A DNA stretch of 59,974 nucleotides from Pseudofrankia coriaricola. GTDB lineage: Bacteria > Actinomycetota > Actinomycetes > Frankiales > Frankiaceae. The DNA lies in the NCBI RefSeq assembly GCF_001854805.1, contig NZ_MBLO01000032.1:1141-61114 (forward strand), written 5' to 3'. Position numbers and translations under genes: made by a program. Shown piece after piece: positions 42,727 through 52,802 of this stretch; the stretch's first letter is position 1; every line of letters starts with the position of its first letter. The notes beneath the pieces are model-generated. The model did not search any database. It worked only from the letters and a program-made list of their open reading frames with translations, and had not been told where the DNA came from.

Positions 42727-43938
42727 CTAACGTCGCGTCCTGGTGGCCGTGGACAGTGCGACGGCTCCGATGAGAACCAGACCGTTGATGACGTTCACGT
42801 AGGTCGGCTGGAGCCCCGCGACGATGAGTCCCAGGCCGACCCACGTCACGAAGACCCCGCCGACGACGGTGCCCGGCGCCGAGAACCTGCCGTCGGACAG
42901 CACCACCGTGGACAGGAATGCAGCAGCGAAGGCTGGGAGCAGGAAGCTCGCGGCGATGTCCGGAGACGCGGAGCCCTGACCGGCGGCGAGGCAGATCCCT
43001 GCGGTCGCCGCCAAGAGACCGCCGATGACGTACGACTTGATGACCTGCTTTCGCACCTTCACCCCGGCCAGCTGTGCGGCAGCGCGGTTGGACCCCACTG
43101 CCTGCACCTGACGACCGAACGTCGTGTACTGCATGAGGACCCACAGGGCGAGCGTGGCGATCAGCAAGAAGGCGATCATCCACGACAGGTTCCGGATCCA
43201 CTCCCAGATGCGGACGACGAACACCAGCAGAGCGGCGACGACGACCAGCGTCGCCACCTTGGCGACCAGCCAGCGGCGACCGTCCCAGCCGACCGGGCGG
43301 ACCCGATCGAGCCCGGTGGAGAAGGAGGCGAAGAGAGCCAATGCGGCCAAAGTGACCAGCCACGTCGGTGCCTTGTTGGCGAACGACCCGAACGAGACGA
43401 ACCATGCCGGCAGTTGCGTGCCGCCGGGGAGAGGACCGACGTAGGAACCGCCGGAGTACACCGACGCCAGGCCCGTGCAGACGGCCCCGGTGCCGAGCGT
43501 GGCAATGAAGGCGTTCACCTTCAACCACTCGACCAGGCACCCGTTGACGAAGCCGACGACGACACCGATCGCCAAGGCCGCGAGCAGGGCCACCGGGAAG
43601 GATAGTCCCTGATTGACGGTGAGGCCGATGGTGAAGAAGCAGGACAAGGTGGCGTTCCCTGCGACGGACAAGTCGAACAGGCCCGCTATCAGCGTCACGA
43701 GGACGGCGAGCCCGAGAAGCAGGACCGGCACGCTCTGGTGCACGTCCAGCAGGCGCCCCGCCACGTTGAGGAACTGTCCGCCGAGGAACACCCCGAAGGC
43801 TGCGAAAATGAGCAGGAAAACCAGGAGGGTGATCGAGTTCTCGATCAACCTCCTGCGGACGACCCGCGACTGGACGACCGCGGCCTGACGCACCTTGACG
43901 ACCTCGGGCGTGTCTTCGTTGATCGCCTGCACCATCAC
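42727..43938 (-). CDS. ABC sugar-type importer, permease subunit
   Basis: This 403-residue RbsC/XylH-like membrane protein has 10 or more hydrophobic helices, including LLVFLLIFAAFGVFLGGQFL and a long LVTLIAGLFDLSVAGNATL. The coupling region TTFGRQVQAVGSNRAAAQLA and the final PAFAAAFLSTVVLSDGRF are typical. The GTG start overlaps the ATPase stop; an ATG one codon later would overlap it as TGATG. Its C-terminus is the same part that survives in the chimera near 7 kb. Imported substrates of this family include sugars, polyols and autoinducer-like molecules. Confidence 0.9.
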   Translation of the reverse strand: MMVQAINEDTPEVVKVRQAAVVQSRVVRRRLIENSITLLVFLLIFAAFGVFLGGQFLNVAGRLLDVHQSVPVLLLGLAVLVTLIAGLFDLSVAGNATLSCFFTIGLTVNQGLSFPVALLAALAIGVVVGFVNGCLVEWLKVNAFIATLGTGAVCTGLASVYSGGSYVGPLPGGTQLPAWFVSFGSFANKAPTWLVTLAALALFASFSTGLDRVRPVGWDGRRWLVAKVATLVVVAALLVFVVRIWEWIRNLSWMIAFLLIATLALWVLMQYTTFGRQVQAVGSNRAAAQLAGVKVRKQVIKSYVIGGLLAATAGICLAAGQGSASPDIAASFLLPAFAAAFLSTVVLSDGRFSAPGTVVGGVFVTWVGLGLIVAGLQPTYVNVINGLVLIGAVALSTATRTRR

Positions 43939-45407
43939 ACCATCAGCTCCAGTTCAGAGGCGGTCATCTCGGTGACCTGCCGCAGCCGTTGCAGGCGACC
44001 GTCGACGACGAGCGCGACGCGGTCGCACACGGAGAACAGATCTTCCGCGTCAGAGCTCGCGACGAGGACCGCAGCACCGCTGGCGGCCATCTCGCGGATC
44101 AGTCGATAGATCTCGGATCGAGTTCCGACGTCGACACCGCGCGTCGGCTCGCATAACACGTACAGATGCGGTTGGGCGAGGAGCGCCCGCCCGAAGATCA
44201 CCTTCTGCTTGTTGCCGCCGGACAGCGTGTCGAACGGGACGTCCATCGGCCGCGGTCGCACGGACAGGTCGGCCGCGATCTTGGCGCAGTCCCGCAGCTC
44301 GCGCCGGGGCGAGAGAAGCCGCGCTCCTCGCCGGCGCCACCGCCACAGCGAGGACACCGACAAGTTCTCGCGGACGCTGAGCGCACCGAAGCCTCCCTGG
44401 CTCTCGCGGTACGGGGGCACGAGCGCCCGCTTGAGGCCTTGGCGGTGAGCGACGACCTCGCCGCGCTCAGGCTTCAGGCTGCCGTTCACGAGAAAGGCGA
44501 TGTCGTGCAGTCCCGACCCAGGCAGTCCGCTGATGCCGATGACCTCACCCGCATTGAGGCGCAGGTTGATCGGGCCGAGCTTGCCCACGCACACGTCGTG
44601 GAGCTCCAGCACGCACATTGGTTCCTCACCTGCCGCGGCGCGTGTGTTGATCTCGCGGGCGTCGCTTTCGTGCTGCATCAGCATCTCGACCAGCGCGGCC
44701 CGGTCGAGGCCCGCGGTCGGAGCGTCCTGCACGAGCTCGCCGTCGATGATCACGACGACACGATCGGTCGCGTTGAGGATCTCGGACAGCTTGTGGGTCA
44801 CCATGATGACCGTCGCGCCCGATCGAGCAGCGAGCGCAAGGGACTCGATCACGCGGCCGGCGTCGGCCGGCGGCAGCGCCGACGTGGTCTCGTCGATGAC
44901 CAGGATGTTCGCCCCGCGCCCCATCACTCGTGCGACGGCGACCAGCGTCTTCTCCCCGGGTGTCAGGTCGGAGAGGTAGGTGTCAACGCTCATGCTCAAA
45001 CCCACCAGGCGCAGGGCTTGGGCCGCTTCTGCACGCTCGGCCCGCTTGTCGAGAACGGGACCGAGCCGCCGCTTCGGTGGTTGAGCCAGGCTGAGGTTAT
45101 CGGAGATCGTCAGACCGTCGATGAGACCCAGGTCCTGGTGGATGAAGCCGACGTCCGAGCTGCTCGCCAGGGAGCGGACCGGCTTTCCACCGAGCCGGAT
45201 CTCGCCGCTCGTGGCCTCGTAGACCCCTGCGAGAATTTTGATCAAGGTCGATTTCCCGGCGCCGTTCGGGCCCATCAGGCCGACGAACTCTCCCCCGCGG
45301 ATCTGCAGGTCGACGCCTTTCAGAACCTTGTTGGCGCCGAAGGACTTCACGAGCTGCGAGACCTCAAGGGCGAACGCAGACCCGGCGTTCGTCGCGGATG
45401 TCGTCAC
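43935..45407 (-). CDS. ABC sugar-type importer, two-domain ATP-binding subunit
   Basis: This is a 490-residue RbsA-like protein with two nucleotide-binding domains; the GTG start is chosen for AGGAG five bases upstream. Domain 1 has Walker A GPNGAGKST, FIHQDLGLIDG (Q-loop), LTPGEKTLVAVAR (signature-like) and ILVIDETTSALPPAD (Walker B). Domain 2 has the degenerate SGLPGSGLHDIA, FDTLSGGNKQKVIFGRAL and LYVLCEPTRGVDVGTR. An unequal pair of sites is normal for this subfamily. Confidence 0.92.
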   Translation of the reverse strand: MTTSATNAGSAFALEVSQLVKSFGANKVLKGVDLQIRGGEFVGLMGPNGAGKSTLIKILAGVYEATSGEIRLGGKPVRSLASSSDVGFIHQDLGLIDGLTISDNLSLAQPPKRRLGPVLDKRAERAEAAQALRLVGLSMSVDTYLSDLTPGEKTLVAVARVMGRGANILVIDETTSALPPADAGRVIESLALAARSGATVIMVTHKLSEILNATDRVVVIIDGELVQDAPTAGLDRAALVEMLMQHESDAREINTRAAAGEEPMCVLELHDVCVGKLGPINLRLNAGEVIGISGLPGSGLHDIAFLVNGSLKPERGEVVAHRQGLKRALVPPYRESQGGFGALSVRENLSVSSLWRWRRRGARLLSPRRELRDCAKIAADLSVRPRPMDVPFDTLSGGNKQKVIFGRALLAQPHLYVLCEPTRGVDVGTRSEIYRLIREMAASGAAVLVASSDAEDLFSVCDRVALVVDGRLQRLRQVTEMTASELELMV

Positions 45408-45464
45408 GGGAGCTCCTGTCGCGGCAGTGCGATCGGTCGAAGGTCGTCGAAGGTCGAGGAAGTG

Positions 45465-45512
45465 GTGCGGGGACGCGTGCGACGTCGGAGCCCGGCGCAC
45501 GCGTCCCCGCAC
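45465..45512 (-). promoter_or_regulatory. Perfect 17-bp intercistronic hairpin between binding-protein and ATPase genes
   Basis: GTGCGGGGACGCGTGCG (45465-45481) pairs with CGCACGCGTCCCCGCAC (45496-45512) around a 14-nt loop. It begins five bases after the binding-protein gene ends and lies 57 bases before the ATPase start. Such stems usually stabilise the upstream mRNA or partly terminate, so that the binding protein outnumbers the membrane subunits. Confidence 0.8.
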
Positions 45513-45517
45513 AGAAC

Positions 45518-46669
45518 TCAGGCCGAACCCCAGAGCTTCTTGAAGTTCTCCTCGTAGCCCTCGGGGGCGGGGAACACGTCGGGCTTCTTGTTGACGTACT
45601 CCTTGACGTTATTCTGCGTAATGAGCGTGCTGGGCATCGCGTCGTATCCGGTCCACGACGGGGCGCCGACCTTGATGCGTGCCATCAGGTCCGCGGCGGC
45701 CCATTCCTCGTAGGTGAAGGGATCGGCGACGTCGAAGTCGTTCGGCGGGTTGTCGCCTGCGAGCGAGGCGATACCGTCCGGGCTGCCGTCATAAGAGCCG
45801 ATCTTGAAGTCCAGTCGACCGGCGTTCTTTGCGGTATTGGACATCTGCACGCCCAGCCCGTCGTAGTGCCCGATCACGTAGTCGAGCGTGCCCTTCGGAT
45901 GCGACGCCAGGAGCGCTGTGAACGACGGAGGCCCGGGCTTGGAGAGGTCCGCCGCGGCAAAGTGCGTCAGGGTGAACTCGCAGTCCGGGCAGTTGCTCTC
46001 GATGGTCTTCTTGAAGGACTGCTGACGCAGCACGGCGGAGGCAAACTGCGGGTCGTCGAACGCTGCGATCCTCGCTTTGGGACCGGCGTTGGCCAGGACC
46101 TGCCAGGCTGCGATCTCGCCCTGCTCGGCGAAGTCGACGGTGACGTCGTAGACCTTGCCCTGCCACTGCGGACCCGACACGCACTGGGTGCACATGATCG
46201 TCAAGCCCGCGGCGGCGGCCCGCTCCACCGACGCCTTGATCGTGTTGACGTTGACGGCGACCAGAACGACACCGTCCAGCTTGTTGGCGACGGCACGGTC
46301 GAGGAACGCGGCCTCCACCTGCGGGGAGAACTGGCCATCGACGGGAGGCGGTGCGTCCCAGCCCATAGTCTTCAGCGCGGTCACGGCGACCTGCGACTGA
46401 GAGGCGCAGACCGGCGCACCGAACCCGCAGGCGAGCACTTCTGCCTTGCCGGTGCCCGGGTCGAACGCCTCGGTCGGCCCGGGGTAGGTCGAGGGCCCCT
46501 TCTCGTACTCCGCGACCTTGGTCTTCGCCGTCGCCTGGACATCCCCCGCGGCGGCAGCGGAATCACCGGGTCCCCCGGAGCCTAACGCGGTCGAGCCGCC
46601 GCATGCGCTGAGCACCGCGGCGCTCACCACGAGCGCAGCCACCACGCCCACGAGCCTCTTGCCGGTCAT
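45518..46669 (-). CDS. ABC sugar-type importer, substrate-binding lipoprotein
   Basis: This is a 383-residue secreted lipoprotein; the ATG follows AAGGAG by eight bases. The signal peptide RLVGVVAALVVSAAVLSACGG ends in the lipobox LSAC. The mature protein has the periplasmic-binding-protein type 1 fold, with VLVAVNVNTIKASVERAAAA, IAAFDDPQFAS, and GSYDGSPDGIASLAGD before the C-terminal segment. It opens the importer operon. Only its C-terminal ~55 residues have a counterpart in the relic near 7.4 kb. Confidence 0.9.
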   Translation of the reverse strand: MTGKRLVGVVAALVVSAAVLSACGGSTALGSGGPGDSAAAAGDVQATAKTKVAEYEKGPSTYPGPTEAFDPGTGKAEVLACGFGAPVCASQSQVAVTALKTMGWDAPPPVDGQFSPQVEAAFLDRAVANKLDGVVLVAVNVNTIKASVERAAAAGLTIMCTQCVSGPQWQGKVYDVTVDFAEQGEIAAWQVLANAGPKARIAAFDDPQFASAVLRQQSFKKTIESNCPDCEFTLTHFAAADLSKPGPPSFTALLASHPKGTLDYVIGHYDGLGVQMSNTAKNAGRLDFKIGSYDGSPDGIASLAGDNPPNDFDVADPFTYEEWAAADLMARIKVGAPSWTGYDAMPSTLITQNNVKEYVNKKPDVFPAPEGYEENFKKLWGSA

Positions 46670-46770
46670 CTGTTGATCTCCTTGGCCGGTCGACGGTCGT
46701 CTCGTCCGTCGACGTGAGTGCGTCACCGCCGCCAGCTGGCTCGTGTCGTAACCCGGTATTCTCTCGCAAC

Positions 46771-46789
46771 GATTACCATAGTTTGTGGT
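46771..46789 (-). promoter_or_regulatory. Promoter of the ABC importer operon
   Basis: Leftward, TATGGT (46780-46775) is followed by AATCGTTGCGAGAGAAT, a recurrent-type element with the AGAGAAT tail. It is about 106 bases upstream of the start codon. A longer than average leader leaves space for regulation. Confidence 0.5.
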
Positions 46790-46812
46790 GACGCACGCCA
46801 CTTGTCAATGGC

Positions 46813-47325
46813 TCAGAGACGAGCGGCCGGAGATTCCTGGAGCCCGTACAACCAGCGCACCTGGGGAGCCGGGCTCGACAGCGCCGCGATCCGCCTCTCA
46901 AGCTCCCGGTCCGACACCACGAGGCGATGCTTCAGGTGGCGCTCGTACTCCTGCCACGACCCGAGCGCGTAACGGGACGAGATCCGGGACGAGCGACTGG
47001 AAGGGAGTGAGGGTCAGTGCGTTGCTCACGCCGAGGAGGCAGGTAAGCACGAGCACCCAGGACGCTTCGAGCGCCCCGAACCAGGCCAACCCGGCCAATG
47101 CGGCACAGGTGATCATGGCGGCGCCATGCACGCCGATCAGGAGGCGGCGCCGATCCGTCGCATCGGCGAGCACACCGGCGGGAAGCGCGAGCACGGCGAC
47201 CGGGAGAGTGATCGCAGTCTGGACCAGGGAAGCATCGCGGAGGAGGCGAACGCGATCGCGAGGTACCGGAAGGCGCGGTGACGCAGTGGCCCGGCAGGTC
47301 TCCGACGGTCGGTAGAACAGCTCTC
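46813..47325 (-). pseudogene. MFS exporter relic with frameshift and internal deletion
   Basis: Leftward, one frame gives DASLVQTAITLPVAVLALPA, GVLADATDRRRLLIGVHGAA and LTPFQSLVPDLVP, typical of the first helices of MFS_3-type exporters. After a jump, SWQEYERHLKHRLVVSDREL and RRIAALSSPAPQVRWLYG match the cytoplasmic C-terminus of the same family. The middle (about 350 residues) is deleted, and an earlier stretch is in another frame. It cannot be a transporter. Confidence 0.78.
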
Positions 47326-47346
47326 AATCAGGCTTGAGCGAGGACG

Positions 47347-48117
47347 TCAGTGAGCGACGAAGCCCCCGTCGACAGGCAGGGCTACGCCAATGACGAAGGA
47401 GGACGCGGGGCTCGACAGCCAGAGCACCGCATTGGCGACCTCGTCGGCGCGGCCGAGGCGACCGATCGGCTGATCGCGCAGGATTTCTTCGAGGATCTCC
47501 CCGTGCGACTGGGTCAGACCTTCCGACATGGGCGTCTGGATCACACCCGGGCAGACGGCGTTGACCCGGATACCGTGGGAGGCGTAGTCCATCGCCACGC
47601 TCTTCGTCAGCCCGATCACCCCGTGCTTGGCCGCGTGATAGGTCGCCCGGTTGGGCAGACCTACGAGGCCGCCGAGCGACGAGGTGTTGACGATGACGCC
47701 GTTGCCCTGCCGGCGCATCTGGAGCAATTCGTACTTCATGCAGGCCCACACGCCGCGGAGATTCACCGCGGACACCTGGTCGAAGGTCTCGATCGGCTCG
47801 TCCGCCATCTCGCCGGTGTAGCCGAGCACTCCGGCGTTGTTGAAGGCGATGTCCAGCTTGCCGAACTCGGCGACGGTGCGCTCGACGGCCGCCGCGACCT
47901 GCTGCTCGTCGGTGACGTCGCAGGGCAGTCCCAGCACCTGGTGGCCGGCGGCGGACAGCTTCTCCGTCGCCGGTCGCAGGGTGGTCTCGTTGACGTCCAC
48001 AATCACGACGGCGGCACCGGCCTCCGCGAAGCCCGTCACACTGGCGAGACCGATGCCGGAGCTTCCGCCGGTGACGAGGACGACCTGGTCGCGAAAATCG
48101 TAGACAGGGTGCTGCAT
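47347..48117 (-). CDS. Short-chain dehydrogenase/reductase
   Basis: This 256-residue classical SDR has VVLVTGGSSGIGLASVTGFA, FNNAGVLGYTGEM, VNTSSLGGLVG, YHAAKHGVIGLTKSVA and SFVIGVALPVDGGFVAH. It lies 35 bases after the MmgE/PrpD gene and is likely cotranscribed with it. It probably oxidises a secondary alcohol or reduces a ketone; the substrate is unknown. Confidence 0.9.
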   Translation of the reverse strand: MQHPVYDFRDQVVLVTGGSSGIGLASVTGFAEAGAAVVIVDVNETTLRPATEKLSAAGHQVLGLPCDVTDEQQVAAAVERTVAEFGKLDIAFNNAGVLGYTGEMADEPIETFDQVSAVNLRGVWACMKYELLQMRRQGNGVIVNTSSLGGLVGLPNRATYHAAKHGVIGLTKSVAMDYASHGIRVNAVCPGVIQTPMSEGLTQSHGEILEEILRDQPIGRLGRADEVANAVLWLSSPASSFVIGVALPVDGGFVAH

Positions 48118-48152
48118 GCGGGGATTCCCTGTACTTCCTGTCGGGGCCTGGG

Positions 48153-49541
48153 CTAGTTGGCGGGCGGCGGAGCGAGGATGTCGCTGAGGCTGCGCGCGTC
48201 CTCGAGGTTGGCGATGCCACGCACCGCGGCGATCAGCGCGTCCGCGTCGATCGGCACGATCGCGTGCGCGGCGCAGGCGCGCACCTTCGCGTCGATGTCG
48301 TCGCCGCTCATCGGCCGGTCCGGGCTTCCCAGGACGTCCGACGCTAGGTACTCCTGCGTCTTCCCCGTCGTGGTCGTCAGCACAGCTCGCACCGGGGCGA
48401 CGGCCGTGGCCGGCAACGCCTCGTCGACGAGGACCCGCACCCTCTCCCGCGCGAAGGAGACCAGGGCGTCGTCACTGCGCCGGGAGGGCGCGAAGTCGTC
48501 GAGACCCACGTTGCCCCCGTCGATCGCGACGGTCGCCGTGTAGGCGGCGCTGAACTGGGCATCAACCTCGGACATCGGGGTCTGTCCCACTGGGCGGCCC
48601 ACCACGCTGGCCATGAAGGATGAGCCGTGGATCTCCAGGCTCGCGATGTCCGTGAGTTTGTGGCCGGTGGAGATCTCTCGCCCGATATCGATGACGGGAT
48701 GGGTGAAGCGGCAACACGGATAGGGCTTGAGCGACAGTTCGACGCAGCCGTAGCGGTCCCCGAGACCGTCGAGGACGACGTTCCGGTCGTAGCGGTCGTC
48801 CTGGTAGAGGTGGAAGTACCCCATGGAGCCCTCGAGCGCCTCGTGGGGACCGGTGATGCCGGCCTCGGCCAGACGGGCGGAGATCACCCCGCTCTTCGCC
48901 GCGAACGCCGGCGAGATGCGTTTGGCCAGTGTCGCTTCGATCAGCGCCTGCGTCGTGCCCGAGGTCTGGCAGAGCTGAAGTCCGAACGCGTTCGCCGTCC
49001 TCTCGGCGTCCAGGCGGAGCATCCGGGATGCAGCCGCGACCGCGCCCCATCCCGCGCAGAGCGCGGTGCTGTTCCATCCGCGCGCGGACTTCGGACCGCC
49101 GGCGCGGCCGATCCGTGAGGCCACCTCGAGTCCGATCACCACCGTTTCGAGGAAGACCCGACCGGGAACCGGTTCCTCGGAGGAGTCCAGGATCGCCCAG
49201 GCCGCCGGGAGCACCCCCGAGTAGGCATGGAGCGGCACGGCGTCGTCGGTGTCGTCGTAGTCGCGACCGTGCAGCATGGCGCTGTTGGCGAAGGCTGCCC
49301 ACGGTTCCGCCAGCCGCTCACCCGTGACCCATGCCCGGCTGCGTGAGTTGCCGCCCCAGGCGTTCAGCACCCCCAGCACCTCGGGCACACCGGTGGCCGT
49401 GCTGCCGGCCAGGGACCCCCCGATGGCGTCAAGCAGGGATGCTGCGACTACCGCCAGGACCTCGTCCGGGACCGAACCCATGGGTGTGTTCGCGACGAAG
49501 TCGCTGAGCGCCAACGTGACGTCGGTCTTCTGCGTCGTCAT
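48153..49541 (-). CDS. MmgE/PrpD family dehydratase/isomerase-like protein
   Basis: This is a 462-residue protein of the 2-methylcitrate dehydratase (PrpD)/cis-aconitate decarboxylase fold family. Signatures are DAIGGSLAGSTATGVPEVLG, SAMLHGRDYDDTDDAVPLHA, LCAGWGAVAAASRMLRLD and LKPYPCCRFTHPVIDIG. The family acts on tricarboxylic or branched dicarboxylic acids by dehydration, decarboxylation or isomerisation. No citrate synthase or PrpB partner is nearby, so the classical propionate route is unlikely; a hydroxy-diacid step next to the lyase-like enzyme is more probable. The promoter shares a long element with gntR. Confidence 0.88.
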   Translation of the reverse strand: MTTQKTDVTLALSDFVANTPMGSVPDEVLAVVAASLLDAIGGSLAGSTATGVPEVLGVLNAWGGNSRSRAWVTGERLAEPWAAFANSAMLHGRDYDDTDDAVPLHAYSGVLPAAWAILDSSEEPVPGRVFLETVVIGLEVASRIGRAGGPKSARGWNSTALCAGWGAVAAASRMLRLDAERTANAFGLQLCQTSGTTQALIEATLAKRISPAFAAKSGVISARLAEAGITGPHEALEGSMGYFHLYQDDRYDRNVVLDGLGDRYGCVELSLKPYPCCRFTHPVIDIGREISTGHKLTDIASLEIHGSSFMASVVGRPVGQTPMSEVDAQFSAAYTATVAIDGGNVGLDDFAPSRRSDDALVSFARERVRVLVDEALPATAVAPVRAVLTTTTGKTQEYLASDVLGSPDRPMSGDDIDAKVRACAAHAIVPIDADALIAAVRGIANLEDARSLSDILAPPPAN

Positions 49542-49586
49542 CCAGTGCTCCCCAGATACGAGTGGCGGACGCGGAGTTCCGGACCC

Positions 49587-49608
49587 ATTCTCTAAGAATC
49601 ATTATAAC
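49587..49608 (-). promoter_or_regulatory. Promoter/operator of the MmgE/PrpD-SDR operon
   Basis: Leftward, TATAAT (49606-49601) is followed by GATTCTTAGAGAAT. It shares 17 of 19 positions with the gntR promoter region, and has an ATTC-N5-GAAT inverted repeat. This is the clearest link between the regulator and a distant operon. Confidence 0.6.
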
Positions 49609-49796
49609 TCTACGGCGCCAATGGAGGCGCGACAAGGTCTCAGCGACGTAACTTCATGGGCTCGAAGCAGCGGGAGAGGCGCGCCCGGCATCACAAGCTC
49701 AGTGCGGCCTGCTTACAGGAACGGCGGCTCGGCGAACAGCGGCACCGCAGCACCAGCGCCAGGGACTCGCGCCGGCCCAGGGCGAGTTCAGGTCAG

Positions 49797-51051
<1,255 letters not shown>

Positions 51052-51166
51052 TGATCGCGGTGGCCTTCGCCACCATGTCGAGATCCGGTTCCCCGGCCAC
51101 CTTCGCGTACATCCGGGTCGTGTGGAAAAGCCCTACCGCGGCGGGAGATCGTCGACCTTGTCCACC

Positions 51167-51565
51167 TCAGCGACCGAGCACCGAGCGCAGGCCGTCGGGG
51201 ATCGGCGCCTTGCCCTTGACAGCGGCGTCGACGATCACGTAGGTGATCGACGCGGTTGCCCGCGTCCGCCCTTGGACGTTCACCGAGAATCCGAGGGCGA
51301 AGCTCGTTGTCCCGACGCGCTGCGCGGTCACGCCGATGTCGACCTCATCCCCGTAGCGGACGGCCGCCGTCCAGTCGATCTCGACGTGCACGACCTGGAT
51401 GTCGTGACCGGATACGAGCAGGTCTTTGAGCGAGTACCCCTGCGCCGCCAGGTACCCGTTGCGCGCCTGCTCCAGGAAGGCGAGATACCACATGTTGAAG
51501 GCGACGCCTTGCTGGTCGAAGTGGTGATAGTGCGTCTCGATCGGAACGTTCACGACGGCGGGCAT
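51167..51565 (-). CDS. Acyl-CoA thioesterase, 4-hydroxybenzoyl-CoA thioesterase family
   Basis: This is a 132-residue hot-dog-fold protein. The start is taken at MPAVVNVPIETHYHHFDQQG, where homology begins. The catalytic-type motif is YHHFDQQGVAFNMWYLAFLE, with aspartate in the usual DxxGxxxxxxY pattern. VVHVEIDWTAAVRYGDEVDI and FALGFSVNVQGRTRA strands follow. It hydrolyses small or aromatic acyl-CoAs and could release CoA when intermediates accumulate. It has its own promoter and a stem-loop near the predicted mRNA 5' end. Confidence 0.87.
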   Translation of the reverse strand: MPAVVNVPIETHYHHFDQQGVAFNMWYLAFLEQARNGYLAAQGYSLKDLLVSGHDIQVVHVEIDWTAAVRYGDEVDIGVTAQRVGTTSFALGFSVNVQGRTRATASITYVIVDAAVKGKAPIPDGLRSVLGR

Positions 51566-51630
51566 CTCGATCCTTGCCTCGGCGGGGGCCTGGCGGCACC
51601 GCCGCCGTGTCCTGCCGAGGCCGCGCCGCC

Positions 51631-51658
51631 AGTGTCGAGAGCTGTGGCTCTCGACACT
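51631..51658 (-). promoter_or_regulatory. 11-bp stem-loop at the predicted 5' end of the thioesterase mRNA
   Basis: AGTGTCGAGAG (51631-51641) pairs perfectly with CTCTCGACACT (51648-51658) around CTGTGG. With the -10 at 51671-51666, the transcript should start about where the stem begins. It could protect the mRNA, act as a protein-binding operator, or serve the divergent alcohol dehydrogenase promoter. Confidence 0.6.
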
Positions 51659-51659
51659 T

Positions 51660-51679
51660 AGAACCATTATACTTGATTC
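51660..51679 (-). promoter_or_regulatory. Promoter of the thioesterase gene
   Basis: Leftward, AGTATAATGGTTCTAAGTG contains a consensus TATAAT (51671-51666) followed by GGTTCTAA, one of the best matches to the recurrent element. Confidence 0.62.
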
Positions 51680-51754
51680 AGGTTTGGCGAGTCAGGCTCG
51701 GCCGCGGGCGCGGTACCGCCCCGCGCCCGACGCCCCAGCCGAAGGAGCCAACGA

Positions 51755-52801
51755 ATGCGCGCAGCGGTGTACCGCGGCCAGCGGCAAGTCGAGGTCGAGG
51801 ACGTCCCGGACCCCTCGACAGGCGACGGGCAGGTCAAGGTCCGGGTCAGCCGCAACGGGATCTGCGGGACGGACGTCCACGAGTACTACGCCGGCCCGCT
51901 GTTCATCCCCCGCAGCCCCCATCCGCTCACGGGACAGCAGCTCCCTCTCACACTGGGGCACGAGTTCTCGGGCACCGTGACCGAGGTGGGACGGGGCGTC
52001 ACTGAGATCTACGAAGGCGACCGCGTGGTCATCGAGCCGACCTACCGCTGCGGTGAGTGCCGGGCTTGTCGCTCGGGCCACTACAACCTCTGCCGCCTGA
52101 TCGGCTTCCCCGGACTCAGCGGGGACGGCGGCATGGCCGAGTACGCGGTTCTCCCGCAGATCATGATCCACAAGCTGCCGGACGCGGTGCGGTTAGACAT
52201 GGCGGCCCTCGTCGAGCCGATGGCCGTGGCCTACCACGCCGCAGCCTTGGGGGCGGTGAAGGATCAGGAACGCGCGCTGATCTTCGGCGCCGGCCCGATC
52301 GGGATCGGGTTGTGGTTCGCGTTGCGCGCTGACGGCGTGACCGAGATCGACGTGGTGGAGCCGTCCGCCTCCCGCCGGGCCGCGATCGAAGGCCTCGGCG
52401 CGCGCATCCTCGATCCGACGACAGAGGACGTCACCGCGATCGTCCTGGAGCGGACCCGGGGCGAGGGCGTCGACGCGGTGTACGACGCAGCAGGCGTGGC
52501 GAGCGTCGTACAGACTGCACTCGACTGCCTCGCCGAACGGCGCACGCTGGTCTGCGTGGCGGTCTACGACGAGCCCGTCGCGACCTCCCTTTTAGACGTG
52601 ATGATGCGTGAGAAGAGCATCAAAGGGGCGGTCAGCTTCAAGTCCGGCGACTTTCCGGCGGTGATCGACCTGATGGCGAAGGGCTACTACGACACCACGG
52701 GATGGGTCGAGACGATCCCGATGACCGCCGTGGTGAGCGAGGGGTTCGAGGAACTGCGGGCGGGCCGCAAGATGAAGCTCCTGATCGACCCCACACTCTG
52801 A
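51755..52801 (+). CDS. Zinc-dependent alcohol dehydrogenase, 2,3-butanediol dehydrogenase-like
   Basis: This 348-residue medium-chain dehydrogenase has catalytic zinc ligands in NGICGTDVHEYY and LTLGHEFSGTV. The structural zinc four-cysteine lobe is CGECRACRSGHYNLC, and the NAD motif is LIFGAGPIGIG. It resembles butanediol or sorbitol dehydrogenases acting on vicinal diols or secondary alcohols. It runs rightward toward the third hyuAB locus, separated by an SDR relic, and would make a ketone that the HyuA/HyuB pair could accept. Confidence 0.9.
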   Translation: MRAAVYRGQRQVEVEDVPDPSTGDGQVKVRVSRNGICGTDVHEYYAGPLFIPRSPHPLTGQQLPLTLGHEFSGTVTEVGRGVTEIYEGDRVVIEPTYRCGECRACRSGHYNLCRLIGFPGLSGDGGMAEYAVLPQIMIHKLPDAVRLDMAALVEPMAVAYHAAALGAVKDQERALIFGAGPIGIGLWFALRADGVTEIDVVEPSASRRAAIEGLGARILDPTTEDVTAIVLERTRGEGVDAVYDAAGVASVVQTALDCLAERRTLVCVAVYDEPVATSLLDVMMREKSIKGAVSFKSGDFPAVIDLMAKGYYDTTGWVETIPMTAVVSEGFEELRAGRKMKLLIDPTL

Positions 52802-52802
52802 T

